A stretch of 64,000 nt of DNA from Quercus robur. Taxonomy: Eukaryota > Streptophyta > Magnoliopsida > Fagales > Fagaceae. Where the stretch lies: NCBI RefSeq assembly GCF_932294415.1, contig NC_065536.1, positions 7,810,474 through 7,874,473 of the forward strand, given 5' to 3'. Positions within the stretch are counted from its first letter, which is position 1. Each line of letters starts with the position of its first letter. The notes beneath the pieces were generated by a model. That model was not told the DNA's origin. It ran no database searches and worked only from the letters and a program-made list of their open reading frames with translations. Of the stretch, positions 23,358 through 35,971 are shown in pieces. Both the position numbers and the translations under genes were made by a program.

Positions 23358-24425
23358 TCAAATCATTACCTGTAGAAGTACTAATTTTAGTAGACCCATG
23401 CCCTCTTCAGACTTAACCGGGCTTCTTTTCCTAGACACAACCATCCAAGGCCCATAGTTCATTTCGGACTGGGCATTGTCCGAGTGATTGACAGGTTTAG
23501 GAGAGGTAGGTTCCTCACCATCTCTAGTCACAGGCTTGATGCGGTAACAACAATTCTCCTGCTTATGTCCCAGTCTTCCACAACAAAAACAAAGAGTGGA
23601 TATGCCTTCATACAACACTTGCTGAACTAATCTGCCTATTCGGATTGACTTAATAAGAGGCTTATCTAAATTAACTTGGATGCAAAGCCTCACATAACTG
23701 CCACGAGTCTCAGATGCAGTATAAGAGTCTATGCGTAAAACCGGGCCAATCACACTTCCTATTTCTTTGAGAACAGAGATATCATAAAACTCAATTGGAA
23801 GTTCAGGAAACCTCACCCACACTGCTACTGAGGTAAGCTTATCCTCAGAAGCTTTGAAATATGGCTCCCAAGGTTTAATAGCAAGGAAGTGTCCCCCTAC
23901 AAACCAAGGTCCACCATGCAACACCTTATCATAATCCTCATCATTACTAAACCGGATTAAAAAATAGTCTTTTCCCAAATTGACACAATCCATTCTAGCT
24001 ATAGGCTTCCATAAGGCATTGATTTTGAAAGTAAGGTAATTAAAACCCACAGACTTACCATACACTTTCACGATCAAAGCCTTCACCCATGGAGCTCTAA
24101 TACGTGCCTTAGTTTCTTTTGATAGCGTGACCTCTGCCATCCCCTCAACTAAAGGCTCTAGTTCTGAATCTGAATCATAGCTGTCCTCCCAGATTTTATC
24201 TACCTGGAAGGCCTGCTGATAAGCTCCAGGGATATCACCCACAAGGGTGTCCTTATAGCTGACAGGCAGTCTCGGTTGAGACAGGCTTCTTGATCCATGG
24301 CTATCTTTAAACTTCTTTACACTACGGTGCAGCTCATCCTCCTCTTCGCTTGATCGTTGGGTCAGGGCGTACTCAGCTTCCATACTTCCAGAAGTCTCTT
24401 TTTTTTCGGTGACAGGTTGCGTCAT
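23358..24425 (-). pseudogene. LINE ORF1 (DUF4283 plus CCHC zinc knuckle)
   Basis: ATG at 24423-24425 (MTQPVTEKK). About 355 codons remain open. The central region has the DUF4283 signature (FLIRFSNDEDYDKVLHGGPW, GHFLAIKPWEP, WVRFPELPIEFYD). It is followed by a CCHC knuckle (CFCCGRLGHKQENC) and a YGPWMVVSRKR motif typical of plant LINE ORF1. Such proteins bind LINE RNA in a ribonucleoprotein particle. The frame ends at 23358 after an apparent frameshift shortly past the GPWMVV motif, so the C-terminal tail is lost. It lies just inside the 5' end of the LINE, as expected. Confidence 0.85.
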
Positions 24426-24679
24426 AAAATACCACTTCAAAACAACAAGTAATAATCCTTCATTTACTAAATTATTTTCATCTACAATTTAGTTCTATAC
24501 CTGCATTTCCATTATTCTTTTTTGACGTACGACTATAAATGGATGTAAAAAGGTAGTTGGTCATAAAGTGATGATCTACCAATTATAATCGCATATGTCA
24601 TCACTTATAATAAAAATTATTGCAAAGTAGGTGGCTTATGGCGTGCACCTCTTTCATTGACATATTTGATTTCATTTTT

Positions 24680-25402
24680 GTAGGGGGAATAGGGAGCCGA
24701 TCTTGTTTGCCGCTGTCATCTGGTCACCATGGAACAGGCGTAACAACATCTGTCTAGGCAAGTCTACACTACCCCTTGATAAGTTGATGGATTTAGGCCG
24801 AGAACGCCTAATCGAGTCCCCAACCAGCAACTTGATATCTTTGAACCCTCAACAACGTCAAGCAACAAAGTGGACAGCCCTTGAGACACACGGCTTCAAG
24901 ATCAACTTTGATGGAGCAACATTTGCCGATAATGACACTGCTGGAATAGGAGTGGTTATATGAAACGATGCAGGTTTGGTTATGGCTTCGCTTACTCAAC
25001 AAATACCCATGCCAGCCTCGGTTATTGAGGTCGAAGCTTTGGCAGCGAGGAGAGCTTTGGAGCTTGCACTGGAGCTTAGTTTCGATGACATAATACTTGA
25101 AGGCGACCCAGAAATCCTTATCAAGTCCTTGATGAACGGTGGCAGCAAATTAGCCCACAACGGACTCCTTGCATCAAATATTCTTTTCATTATTTCCCAC
25201 TCCTCAAAGTTTAGATTATCTTTTGTACGGAGTAACTGAATTAGGCTAGCGCATTCTTTAGCAAGGTGAGCATCCACTCCTCCTCCAATGTCCGTTTGGA
25301 TGGAAGAAATACCACTAGACCTTACATCTGTATTTTTGGCTAATTTGAATAGCTTTCCTTAATGATAAGTCCCAATTTTGTTTCTTAAAAAAAAAAAAAA
25401 AA
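24680..25402 (+). pseudogene. 5'-truncated LINE remnant (RNase H end)
   Basis: This holds only the last part of a LINE ORF2: IWSPWNRRNN (end of the zf-RVT region), then INFDGATF and VIEVEALAARRALELALEL of the RVT_3 RNase H domain, then a tail with LAHSLA-like and VWMEEIP-like motifs in other frames. A TGA at 24961-24963 interrupts the RNase H frame and another stop follows at about 25237. It ends in a poly-A tract at 25387-25401, showing that the 3' end is authentic while the 5' end was lost, as is common for LINEs. It belongs to a different LINE family from the full-length copy next to it and lies in the opposite orientation. Confidence 0.82.
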
Positions 25403-26090
25403 TTCATAAAGAAATAATTGTAAGGAAACATTTTTCATTTTATATTGTTATGCGCAATATCAGGTGTCACATAAATTATGAAGATTTTTGTAACTTATTT
25501 CATTATAACTTTACATCCAAATCCGTGATTAATGGTATGGCTCCGCATCCAAAAATTATCTAGCAATCATCATAGCTAGGAATTCTTTATGAAATTGCAT
25601 TGACTTAATGGGCTTGGGTTAGCAAATTTGTGGGCTGTACCAATGGATTTTGGGCTTGGGTTGGATGCTTAATATTTATGGGTTTTGTCTATTTTTGAGA
25701 TTAGTATTTTGATAGGCCCATAGTTTTGCAAAAAGTGTTCTAGGCAAGGTATAAGAATTATGAAGGTTCTTTATGATCTATTTTAAAGTTTATACTCCAT
25801 AAATCACATCTTGTTATGTATTAATTTGACTTTCTTTAAAAAATAACTAAAACTTATAATAAAATTTTTTTTAATCACATGACATATATATATATATATA
25901 TATATATTTTGAGAACCTCTCACATGACATATTAAGATTGATAAGAGTATAAAGTGAAACATAAAGAAAAAAAGTAGGATATATATAGAATTTATATTTC
26001 AAGAATTATAATATGAAACATAAAAAGAAACTTACCAAAAAATAAGATAGAAATAAACTAGCTATAGCACCATGCATCCGTGTGCTATTA
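25403..26090. other. AT-rich intergenic DNA
   Basis: No gene is seen. There is a TA repeat at 25883-25907 and otherwise unremarkable AT-rich sequence up to the MITE at 26091. Confidence 0.5.
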
Positions 26091-26247
26091 GGAAAATTAT
26101 TAGTAGCTCCCGAAGTACCATAAATGCGTATTTTCTCCTCTCACATGAATGGTGGGTCCTACCATGAATTTAATTAGTGAAACCCATCATTTATGTGAGA
26201 GGAGGGAATACGCATTTATGGTACTCCGGGAATACACAATAATTTCC
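26091..26247. mobile_element. 157-bp foldback MITE (copy 1)
   Basis: Its ends are near-perfect inverted repeats (GGAAAATTATT… and …AATAATTTCC). Most of the element folds on itself through CATAAATGCGTA and TCCTCTCACATGAAT and their complements. A second copy of the same family is at 48801-48958. The flanks share TGCTAT, a possible target duplication. It has no coding capacity. Confidence 0.85.
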
Positions 26248-26924
26248 TATGCTATTATCCCATTTTGATCTTAGAATATTAATATCGATATTAATCAGAA
26301 GACATGAACAGTCAGAACAGAGACTTCACAACTACATTGACAAACAAAAGACATGGGACACTGGGAAAAAGACGAAGTAGTACTGTTTTTCTGAAGACCA
26401 AAATTTTTGACCAACCTTTCCAATGTCCGTTTTTCATGAAATAAAATAAAATGAATCTTATAGCCCAACCACTTTTAAGGTATGTTTCTGGAAACGTGCA
26501 TGATACAAGGACTCGGTCAAGTCAGGCTCAAAGAATATTGAAATCAATGACAATAAAATTTTTAGCTGTTAATAGTTCAAAAATGAATTCTTCATGTTGG
26601 ACCATGACCATTACCCGGTGCCTAAAATATAGATTTTAGGTCCAATTAATAGCCAAATCACGCTTTTCCACCAAAAGATTAATAAACACATGTACACTTA
26701 ATTTAAGTGCACGTAGTTTATGAATATATCCCTTTCAATTCACCCTTTTCTTTAATATATTGCTCCTTAGCCAAACCACAAAAGTTATCAAATACGTTAT
26801 TAAGAGAGAAATTAATAGAGCTATTGATTGGAAACGGCACTCTTTTTTAGTGGAAACACACTGCACAATACGCAGGAAGACATCAACAACCGGTTTGGGG
26901 CCAAGATAATTTGCCAACATGAAA
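26248..26924. other. AT-rich intergenic DNA
   Basis: No supported gene or element is seen between the MITE and the LINE fragment. Two short open frames (26451-26639 + and 26735-26920 -) match nothing recognisable. Confidence 0.45.
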
Positions 26925-28660
26925 AATACTTAGGTCTCCCATCTTTGGTTAGAAAGAATATGTCCAAACTTTTCGGCAGCTGATTGAGAGATTGGACACT
27001 AAACTATCTGGTTGGAAGGAGAAGCTTTTGTCGAATGCAAGAAAGGAAATTCTTATTAAGATAGTGACACAAGCAGTTTCGACATACACTGAGTGTATTT
27101 AAATTGCCAAATGCATTGTGCGAGGAGATGACAAGTATGGTTCGGAAATTCGGTAGAGTCAGTCGAACAACAAAAATAAAATGGCATTTTTAGTTGGGAA
27201 AAGATGTGCTTGCCTAAGGTTAAGGGTGGTTTGGGTTTTAGAGACCTCAAGACCTTTAATTTGGCTTTACTAGCAAAACAAGGTTGGAGACTCCATACAA
27301 ATACAAATTCACTGGTCCACAGGGTACTTAAAGCTAAGTATTTCTCCAATAGTGACTTCCTCAATGCTGAAATAGGGAATAAGCCGTCTTTTGCATGGAG
27401 AAGCATAATGAGTGCAAAGACTATTGTTCAACATGGGTATAGATGGCAAGTGGAGGATGGATCGGCTATTAGTATAGTACATGATAAGTGGTTGTCACAG
27501 CCATCTACTTTTCGAATAACAAGCATTCCCCATGGAATTCCAATAGATGCTAGAGTTAGTTCACTAATTGACCCACAGCTTGGAATATGGAAGTTGGACT
27601 TAATCCAATACTATTTTAATCCGATAGATGCTTTAGCCATCCTTAGCATTCCCATCAGCCCGAGATCACCAAAGGATCGTGTAATATGGGCATATAATCC
27701 AAAGGGCAGGTTCACCGTCCGCAGTGCTTATAAATTGGCTCATTCTCTCTCGCCCAATTTGGACCAGAGTGAGACTTCAAATGACCAGGCTGATCGCAAG
27801 TTTTGGAAGGTTCTCTGGAGTCTAAATGTGCCAAACAAAGTCAAATCTTTTGCATGGAGGGCAAGCAAAAATATTTTACCTACAAAAGCTAACCTTGGTC
27901 ACTGAAGAGTCCTTGATGATCTGGGACTGCGATAAGGATAGTGAGATTTGGAAGCTTTCAGGCATTCCTTCTGATACTCAGGGAGCACACTTTGAAGATT
28001 TCAAAGACTTATTGTGGCATGTTATGTTTATCCAGCATTTCAGTGATGAGGTGGTCTGTTTGTTCATTACCATTGCATGGGGTATGTGGTTCAACAGAAA
28101 CTAGACTAGGCACGGTAAACCTAGACAACCTGGCCCGGTTATTCTTTGTAAAGCAAGATATCTGGTGGATGAATTTCAAGCAGCCAATCTCAAGATACCA
28201 ACAATTTTAGAGGATAGACCAATTCAGTGGGTTCCCCCAAAGCTGCCATGGTATAAGATAAATGTTGACGGAGCTGTTTTTTCATCTCTTGAATCCTCAG
28301 GAATGGGGGCAGTCATTCGAGATTCTGAAGGCAGGTTGGAGGCAGCGCTTAGCAAAAATTTTCATTGTCCATTTGGCCCTCTAGAAGCGGAAGCAAAGGC
28401 CATGGAAGATGGTGTTCAATTTGCTTGGGATGTGGGCATTTGGGATGCAATTTTTTAGCGTGACTCGAGGATTGTATTTGATGCTCTTAATGATCTCAGC
28501 GACCCCCCTGCCAGCATGTTGCCTATTTGCCAAGATGCTAATTTGTTGGAGATTCATTTGCAAAGCAATGGTGTAATTTATTGAGGATGAAGAAGACTTT
28601 CTCATTGTAAAATCCAAAATAAGTCGAGAGGTTTTCCAACGAGGGTGGAGCAAAAAGTAG
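26925..28660 (+). pseudogene. LINE ORF2 fragment (RT thumb, zf-RVT, RNase H)
   Basis: Starting near 26929 the plus strand reads KYLGLPSLV, KLSGWKEKLLS and KEILIKIV in one frame, which is the thumb of a LINE RT. From 27204 a clean 233-codon stretch carries CLPKVKGGLGFRDL, KYFSNSDFL, GYRWQVEDGSAI and KGRFTVRSAYKLA, ending near the zf-RVT motif at WRASKNILPTKANL with a TGA at 27903. An RNase H domain follows in pieces (INVDGAVF, LEAEAKAMEDGV) with further stops, including a TAG at 28456-28458. The N-terminal endonuclease and most of RT are absent. It is a dead LINE copy that stops abruptly against the truncated copia LTR at about 28675. Confidence 0.85.
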
Positions 28661-28674
28661 ATTTTTTTTTTCTT

Positions 28675-29270
28675 CTTAGTACATGACTAACACACCAACT
28701 TGAGAAAGATGTTGGCTGCAAAGTTCTTCAGTTCATTCACACGATGAAAATCAAGAAGCTCCTTAGTTACAAAACCCTATGGCATACAAACGTAGCAGCT
28801 TCTACAAGAGAAAGATAAACAAGGGCAAATTGTCTCCGGTTACAATTTGAGTGTAACAACAATTGCAACAACCTTTGCATTTAGTGAAACGACCTTTAAA
28901 ATAATCCTTATATATGTCTAGGATTGTAAGAACATAAATCTTACACAAATAGCTTGGATATGCGTAAAAAACAAATTTGAATTTCGTAATTCTCGATAGA
29001 TACAGCTTCTGTCGAGAGCTGTTGAGAATTATATATTAAATCTCGATAGATACATCTGTCGAGCTATCTGTCAAACTTTAATGAATAACACTTCTTCACT
29101 TGATTCTTGAATAGACTTGCATGGCTTCAATACTTGGACTTGAACTCTTATTTCTTAAAATATTAAACACATCCTAGATCTACCCAAATACAAGTAAAGT
29201 GCGTTTTGTCAAAGGATTAACTAATTCTAAATGACATATGTTCATAACAAGTTCCACATATGTCCTAACA
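28675..29270 (-). repeat. Truncated 3' LTR of the SIRE-like element
   Basis: It matches 37866-38465 and ends at TAACA (29270), the LTR start on the minus strand (TGTTAGGACATATG). The distal ~380 bp, equivalent to 37487-37865, are missing. The break near 28675 abuts a LINE fragment. Internal CTCGATAGATACA motifs occur in both LTR copies. Confidence 0.85.
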
Positions 29271-29282
29271 ATCTCCCCATTT
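29271..29282 (-). other. Polypurine tract of the SIRE-like element
   Basis: On the minus strand AAATGGGGAGAT directly precedes the LTR start TGTTAGG, the classical plus-strand primer arrangement of copia elements. Confidence 0.8.
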
Positions 29283-29856
29283 GGCAATCCGTGACAAAAC
29301 CACAACAAACAAATAAAATATGAGAGAAGTCATAAATTACTCAACTCATAATCACTTGTTGAATACAAGAAAATCTAATCCTAATACAAACTCTTGAAAA
29401 ACTTTGCAAGAAGAGAGTTCATAGCATGATAGATTTTGATAACCTTTATTTCTAAAACACTTTAAACAAAACTTATCAAGGCATCTTAGTGTGAAACAGA
29501 AATATAAGATTACATACAAAAAAGAAACATGTGTATAAAGAGAGAAAAGAAACAACACACGGAGAGATAGGTGAAATGATGATAACATCAATATATAAGT
29601 GAGAAATAATATACAATGTATGTCATCAAAAGAATGGTCACAAGACCGATGTACAAAAGATAATGTATCTAAAAGAGAAAGAAAAGAAAAGATACATAAG
29701 TCCTCACTACATCCCTTAAAAATATAAACACTATTCCTATAAAAAATGTCCTATGCTAACTCTCCCCCTAAGTACATGACTACTCTCATACCCAAAACTA
29801 CTCCCCATTTTTGTCACGAATGACAAAGGGCAAGTCACTGAGAAGCAGTCATCTCT

Positions 29857-31005
29857 TTAAGAGTTAGCGTCCTCATCCTCATCATCATTATCATCATCAT
29901 CGAAGCCATCATCATTGTCCTCATCCTCTGAAGCCTGTGGAGATAGAGAGGGAGATAGAGATGCAGTGAAGCCACCCATGCGAGCCTGTTGTCGTGCGAT
30001 ACGACTAACACGGGTGTTTACCTGATACAACTTAGTAGAAAGTATATCGAGGCGAGCATCCATGCGCTTAAACTGCGCCATGAAGGCCTCTAGCATTACA
30101 CCACTCGCAGAAGAAGAAAGAGGTGCGGAATAGGCTGGAGGAATTGCCGTCTCGGTTCATGGCCGCTTAAATCGAAGTTGGGCTTCGCTCCATCTAACGG
30201 ATGCCACACTGATGGCGCCAATGACGGTGAAGTGAATAGACTCGAGATAAGAGACAGAGGAGTGGTGAAAGATCCTCATGATAGTAGAAGGAAAGATGAG
30301 CTTATCACGGGTCGCCGTGTCTTTATAGACATCCATGAGAAAGAGAATGAAGTAAAAATGGAAGTCTATAGTAAGGTCCTCTAAAAGGGATAACAAAAAT
30401 CGAGTATGAGGCTCTGTGATATAGTTATAGTGAGACAATGGATGGAGAACGAATGTCATCGTTATATTAAAGAACTTCAGACCTTTTGTAAAACCCGAGC
30501 ATGAGGTATTTTGACGGTCACCCCATGAAGAAGGTGTCTCATAAAAGAGAGATAGAAGTTTGTCTTTGGACATAGACCTCAAACGTGGACATTCGGGGTA
30601 GTTAGGATGCGACACCCTCGAAACATGTAGTACTTTGGAGATAAGCTCTGGAGTAACTACGATACGTATACCTCAAACTTGTGTAATAGACTGAGGTATA
30701 GAGGTATCGAAACCATGCATGTTGGAGTAAAACTCCTATATGATCACGGTGGGATAGCTCACGGGTAACTTACGTAGAGATTCCTATTCCCAACTGTGAA
30801 TGATAGTGGGTAGAGCAGTATTGGAAAAATCCGATAGAATTACGCAGCGTTCCGAATGAATGCCACGTTTGGAGAAGTTCTCTGAGAAGAAGTCCTGACG
30901 GGCCTTCTCATCACGGAACCGGACAGAAAGAGGAGTAGGATTAAAAGATGATGCCTCAGAGCGAAGAAGGTTCCAGAATGATGTGGATTTGCGCTTAGGT
31001 GCCAT
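29857..31005 (-). pseudogene. Env-like / plant transposon-protein domain ORF of the SIRE-like element
   Basis: ATG at 31003-31005 (MAPKRKS). A single frame of 383 codons runs to 29857 with four internal stops, at 30784-30786 (TAG), 30736-30738 (TAG), 30673-30675 (TGA) and 30157-30159 (TGA), and no frameshift. The N-terminal part has RFRDEKARQDFF and the middle matches the putative plant transposon-protein domain found downstream of pol in SIRE and Athila elements. The C-terminus has a helical segment (FMAQFKRMDARLDILSTKL) and a highly acidic Asp/Glu tail. The function of this extra ORF is unknown; 'env-like' is a positional name and no convincing membrane-fusion features are seen. The apparent upstream extension (SLSLSL…) comes from a GA microsatellite. 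Confidence 0.75.
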
Positions 31006-31015
31006 GTACAGACTG

Positions 31016-31020
<5 letters not shown>

Positions 31021-31056
<36 letters not shown>
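31021..31056. repeat. (GA)n microsatellite
   Basis: About 17 GA units lie in the leader of the env-like ORF. Related simple repeats in the same element are (CA)n at 31958-31994 and (GA)n at 32382-32424. Confidence 0.95.
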
Positions 31057-31061
<5 letters not shown>

Positions 31062-31137
31062 ACAGAAAAGTACCAATCACAAAGAGCACCAATATAAGAA
31101 ATGAAAAGGTACGTATGCATGAACAATGCATGAGCAT

Positions 31138-31955
31138 GTGACGTGCAAAGAAAAATTCATCATGGGCTCAGCCCAATCCAATCCTACCAGTACACAAGTT
31201 TCCAACATAGAAACACACATCTAAATGCATGAAATATTATGAAAATGCAAATGTAATGCAATGCATGAGCATATAACAACATATAAGCAAAACCCAACCT
31301 AGAAATTTCACAAAATAGTCATCAATTTTCAAAAGCCCCAAAAAGTTTTCAAAAACCCAAAACCTAGGTCTAAAGTATGAAATGCATGAAGAATGAGAAA
31401 AAAAGAGATCATACCAATGAAGAAAAAGATCACACTAGGCCGAAATCCAAGTGGGTTTGAGGTCTAGAGAGAAAAGAGAGTGTTTAGGAGAGAAAAGAAG
31501 TGTTTATGTTGAAGAGAAAAGGAGAGAAATGAAACAGATTTCACGCTAAAGCTATTTAAGGAAAACGCATCTCAATGGATCGAGGATTTATTGAGATTCT
31601 ATTGAGCACTAACTCTCCACAGATTAATCTGTCGAGGTGCTGTCGAGAATCTATCGACGGCAAAGTATCTCGATGGTTCGAGAAGCTATCAAGAATCTAT
31701 CTGCCAGAAAAAACTTTCTCGATGGATCGAAGATGCATTAAGATTTGTCGAGAAAAGAAGTTCAAGGGTCTCGATAGATAGCTAGCTGTCGAGATCTGTC
31801 GAAAAGCTGTCAAGCTTGATAAAAACAGTTTTTCAAAGAGAAGAAAAACACAAATATGAATGCAATCAAACAAACTACTCAACCAAAGATCCAAACAACA
31901 TTTTAAGCTTTCAAAAATGTCTTTCAACAAGAAAAATGCAAAGCATTTAAGATCT

Positions 31956-31995
<40 letters not shown>

Positions 31996-32378
31996 CAAGT
32001 CTAACCAGTTTTATATTTCAAAACACAAGTCAAGATAGTTTAGTAAGTATAAATTAACACATGTATTCCTTGTGATAGCCAAATCACATTGTACCCGCAC
32101 ATATATCAAATGTAGCAAAGAGTTTGCGTGTTGTGTGTGAAAACATCACAAGATTGCATAAGTGTCTCATGTTATGAAAATTTGAGATATGAGAAAATCA
32201 ATTTAACTCACACACAATTATAACTACTTGATGAGGACTATCACATTTAAGGTACATCCTATAACTCTCACATCTCTTAGAAACACGCTTGCAACCCATA
32301 TTTAAAAGCATTTTGATTCTTTTTGCTTTTTATTTTTCTTTGCATATTTTTCTTTTTAAGCATATCATGCATGGGCAT

Positions 32379-32427
<49 letters not shown>

Positions 32428-32964
32428 AATACCCAATTATGTTAAGCCAAAAAAATCATAATTTTGCTATGACGAAGTATACAAATGTTATTTCATGATT
32501 GGCGGGCTTTAGTTGTGAGATTGTTATTTATACATTTCTCTTAGGATTTTTTAGTCCTTCTCGTCAAAAAGAGTGATATGAGTGTTAAATATAAGAGATT
32601 ACTTAATTGTACTCATCACAAACATGAGCCACAAAGCTTCCTTGCTTAGTGGTGCATTAAAATGCTCATATAAGCTACAAAAGATACAAAGTTTAGAAAA
32701 CTTTGTTTCAATGGCCATCCAAGGTACACAATTACCAACGTACACAAAACACACACTGTTTTTGTATTTTTATAATTTTTATAATTTTTCAATTTTTTTT
32801 ATTTTTATTTTTGTGGAAGAAAAATTTAGTAAAACTAAAAACAAACAGACAAAAACATGTTAAAACAAAGCATAGAATAAAATTAGACTAACTCAAAAAC
32901 AAGAAAACAAAACAGACAAGTAATGCATAAACAGAAAGAGAGGGAGAGAGAAAAAGCGACTGAA
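31138..32964. other. Residual internal DNA of the SIRE-like element where pol is missing
   Basis: The stretch holds CA and GA microsatellites and AT-rich sequence. TCGA-rich motifs (CTCGATGGATCGA, CTCGATAGATAG) at 31570-31810 resemble those of the LTRs. No integrase, RT or RNase H motif was found on either strand, so pol is deleted rather than merely mutated. Confidence 0.6.
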
Positions 32965-34231
32965 TCACTTTGAACCTTTTTCCTTCCACACCTTGGAAGA
33001 ACCTTTCCATTTGGCGAACCCTTGATCCATCGGTGAGCGGGAAAAATTGAAACCATTCAAGTTTGAAAGGAACATAAGGGCCTTAAGAAGATCTCCAAGA
33101 GGAGAAAAAGAGGATGAAAACTAATTTAGGTTTCTAGACAAGATCATACCATTACTTTGTTGAGTGGCTAACCACTTGTAACAATTTGGACGAGTATGTC
33201 CTAAAGCTCCACAGTGATAACAGAGATGCTGTTTTTTTTGTTTAGACTTTTGAGTATTTCCCTTCTTAGTCCTAGGGTTTCTAGTCTCTTTCTTATCAAG
33301 CTTAGAGGGTGCTCCTAAGAAATATTTACCCCTGTTTATGTTTTCACTAGCTGAAACAGTTTTAACATCATTGTTCTCAGAATTAACATTATTACCAGGT
33401 GAAACAAACATAGTAGTACTAGAAGAAGCAATATTAAGAGAAGAGAAATCATACTCCAAACCGGTTCTATCAGATGCAGATTTATGAAAGCTAAGCATCT
33501 CATCAAGTTTTGCACTGGAAGTTCTTTTTAATTGAGCTTTAACTTGGAATAGTTCCGCTTTAAGCTTCTTGTTCCTTTAAGCTAAGAAATTATTCTCAAA
33601 CCGCAGTGCTCCAATAGTTTGATTAACTTCATCAAACGTTATGGAGAGCTCCTCTCGATCTAGCTCAATATCACTCAACTTCTTGGTAGCCAGCCTATAC
33701 AGTTTCTCATGCTTTTCAGAGACCTTGTACAACTTAGCATAGGCTGTATGGATGTCATCTTGTTCATCCATTTTCTCAAACTTAGAGTCCACCAAGTCCA
33801 CTTTATCATCTGCTGTTCTATAACCCCTTCAGTAGGATCAACTGTAGCAATGAAGGCATTCAAGATTCCTTTATCATCACTGTCATCTGAATTATCCTCA
33901 GGCTTGGTGTAACTCAAGGTAGCAGCAAGGGCCTTACTTTTCCTAATAGTCTTGAGATATGTTGGATATTCTTGTTTCATATGTACAAAACCTTGACATC
34001 CAAAGCACTTTGGTTTGGAGGGAACAGTGTACTGACCACCATCCTTAGTATCCTTCTTCCTTTTATCTTGGCTTTTGAATTGTGAAGAACTAGATCGCTT
34101 TTGGTTCTTGTCGAATCCTTTCGCATTGACATTCTTTATAAACTTTTTGAATTGCCTAGTGATATAGATTTCATCTTGAAATCTTCATCATCAGAAGACT
34201 CATTGGTATCATTGGTTTTGGCCTTCAATGC

Positions 34232-35342
34232 TGTAAGGTTGAATTTAATCAACCATCTTGTTGGCTTTATTCCATACCAAATTTGCTTGTATTTCAGCAA
34301 TTAGTAACCCTGTATTTAGGTGGGATTTTTGTAAGGGTAGTGAGTGAGATAGTGTGATGAAATGCTCAAGATTGTGCAAGAAAAACAGAGACTTGCGACT
34401 GGATCTCGCGGGTGACTCGCAGCTGTAAGCTGCTAGAAGATGCACACGTGCTAGGCATGTCAGAAGTTGAAGCGTCATGCTAGCTGGAGCACTACAGGAC
34501 AAAATAGGACAATTGGCTGTTCAGTTACCTCGCGGCTGGAACTCGTGACTCAATCAAGCCGCGAGCCAGCCCTGTTTTGAAAAATTTGACTCTTCACATT
34601 CCATTCTCACCCTAGTATAAATACTCCTTATACCCACGAAAGAAAGAGAGCTTCCAGAGAAAATTTTGAGAGAGAAACCCTAAAGTAAAATAAGATTGAT
34701 TCATCCACAATCTTCACATAAGAGACTCTTCAAATTCCTCTACTCTCTTCCTCTCCATTGTTAAATTCTTGAGAGGCCTTTTACCAAAACCTTTTCTCAC
34801 CATATCCATTACTGTGAGAGGGCTGTTTGGTGTTCTGGGAAGCAGTTAGGAAGGAACCAATTTACATTGGTTGATGCTATGGTCAAGAAGCGGAATCTAG
34901 GAAGTTAGAAAAGAAATAGGTTCGGCGCAACCTCATTGGAGCAAGAAGTTTGGAGGGCTTAGATACACTGGGTAGATTAGGCTTGAAGGGTCTATTGCTG
35001 TTCATGTATCCCAACTACATTTTCTAGTGGATTACTTATCGCTTGGAGGGCGGCAGAGAGGTTTTACGTCGAGAGTTTCGGTTTCCTCTTCGATAGCACA
35101 TCGTTGTGTTGTCCTTGTGTTTGCATCTCTCTTCCCTTAATCTTTGCCTTTTATTTTCTGTTGTGGATGTGATTTTAATTGGCTTAGATTGTTTACCAAT
35201 TCTATTTATAGCTTGTGTTCATTTTCCGCATACTTGTTGTTTGTCATAAAGCTTGAATTAGTTGTCTAAATGTTCAAGGGTGTTTGTTTGTAATTGGTTG
35301 TCTAAATGTTCAAGGGTGTTTTATACACTATTTGAACTTTCA
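34232..35342 (+). mobile_element. Solo LTR inserted in gag (TSD AATGC)
   Basis: A 1111-bp block begins TGTAAGGTTGAATT and ends GAACTTTCA. The 5-bp duplication AATGC is perfect on both sides (34227-34231 and 35343-35347). A TATA box (TATAAATA, 34616-34623) is followed by a pyrimidine-rich leader, as in an LTR promoter in plus orientation. Near its end the motif TTGTCTAAATGTTCAAGGG is tandemly repeated. No internal region is present, so it is the product of LTR-LTR recombination. Confidence 0.85.
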
Positions 35343-35971
35343 AATGCCACGCTCTTGCTCTTGCTTGATTTCTCAATCTTAGTCAAACCCAACTCATAGG
35401 TTTGCAAGTTGCCGACCAGCTTTGTCAAAGTAATTTTGTCAATATCTTTTGATTCCTTAATGATGGTGATCTTGGCATGAAATCTCTCAGGTAGAGATCT
35501 GAGCACCTTCCCTACAATCTTGGGTTCGGGAATGGTTTCCCCAAGATTAAAGGTAGAGTTGATTATGTCCTTTAGCTTGGCATAGAACTCATCAAACGAC
35601 TCATCTTCCTTCATCTTAATTTCTTCAAAGCTCGTGACAAGCCTTTGAAAATTTGAATCATTGACAGCCTTTATTCCTTCATAGGTTGTGTGGAGGATAG
35701 TTTATGCTTCCTTAGCAGTTTCAGTTATGGATATCTTCTGAACTCCTCATTGGTGACCGCACTAAATAAGGTATTGAATGCTCTGCTATTGAAGTTTGCC
35801 ACTTTGATCTTAGCATCATCCCAATTAGTCAGTGCCTCTTTCGGTTTTGTCCAACCAATCTCCATAGCTAGCCACACCTTCTTATCTAAAGACTGCAAAA
35901 AAGCTCTCATGCATACTTTCCAATATGCATAGTTAATGCCATCAAATAAAGGAGGTATAGTTAGAGATTGT

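Larger units (their letters stand above)
18120..24490 (-). mobile_element. Full-length L1-type LINE with 15-bp target duplication
   Basis: The element proper spans 18135-24475 and is read right to left. A perfect 15-bp direct repeat, TTTCATCTACAATTT, flanks it (18120-18134 and 24476-24490). Its 3' end is a poly-A tail, seen as a T-run at 18132-18148. ORF1 (nucleic-acid binding) and ORF2 (endonuclease-RT-RNase H) are in the usual plant L1 order. The perfect duplication and near-complete frames indicate a recent insertion. ORF2 is interrupted by a frameshift at a 13-C tract, and the 3' part of ORF1 is frameshifted, so this copy is probably not autonomous now. Confidence 0.92.

Noticed and set aside
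30784..31137. Hydrophobic N-terminal extension of the env-like ORF as a signal peptide
   Set aside because: The extension is translated from the GA microsatellite in the leader; the natural start is the ATG at 31003-31005.
34259..35327. First guess for solo LTR borders at TGTTGG…ATACA
   Set aside because: No target duplication fits these borders; moving to 34232-35342 gives TG…CA ends and a perfect AATGC duplication.
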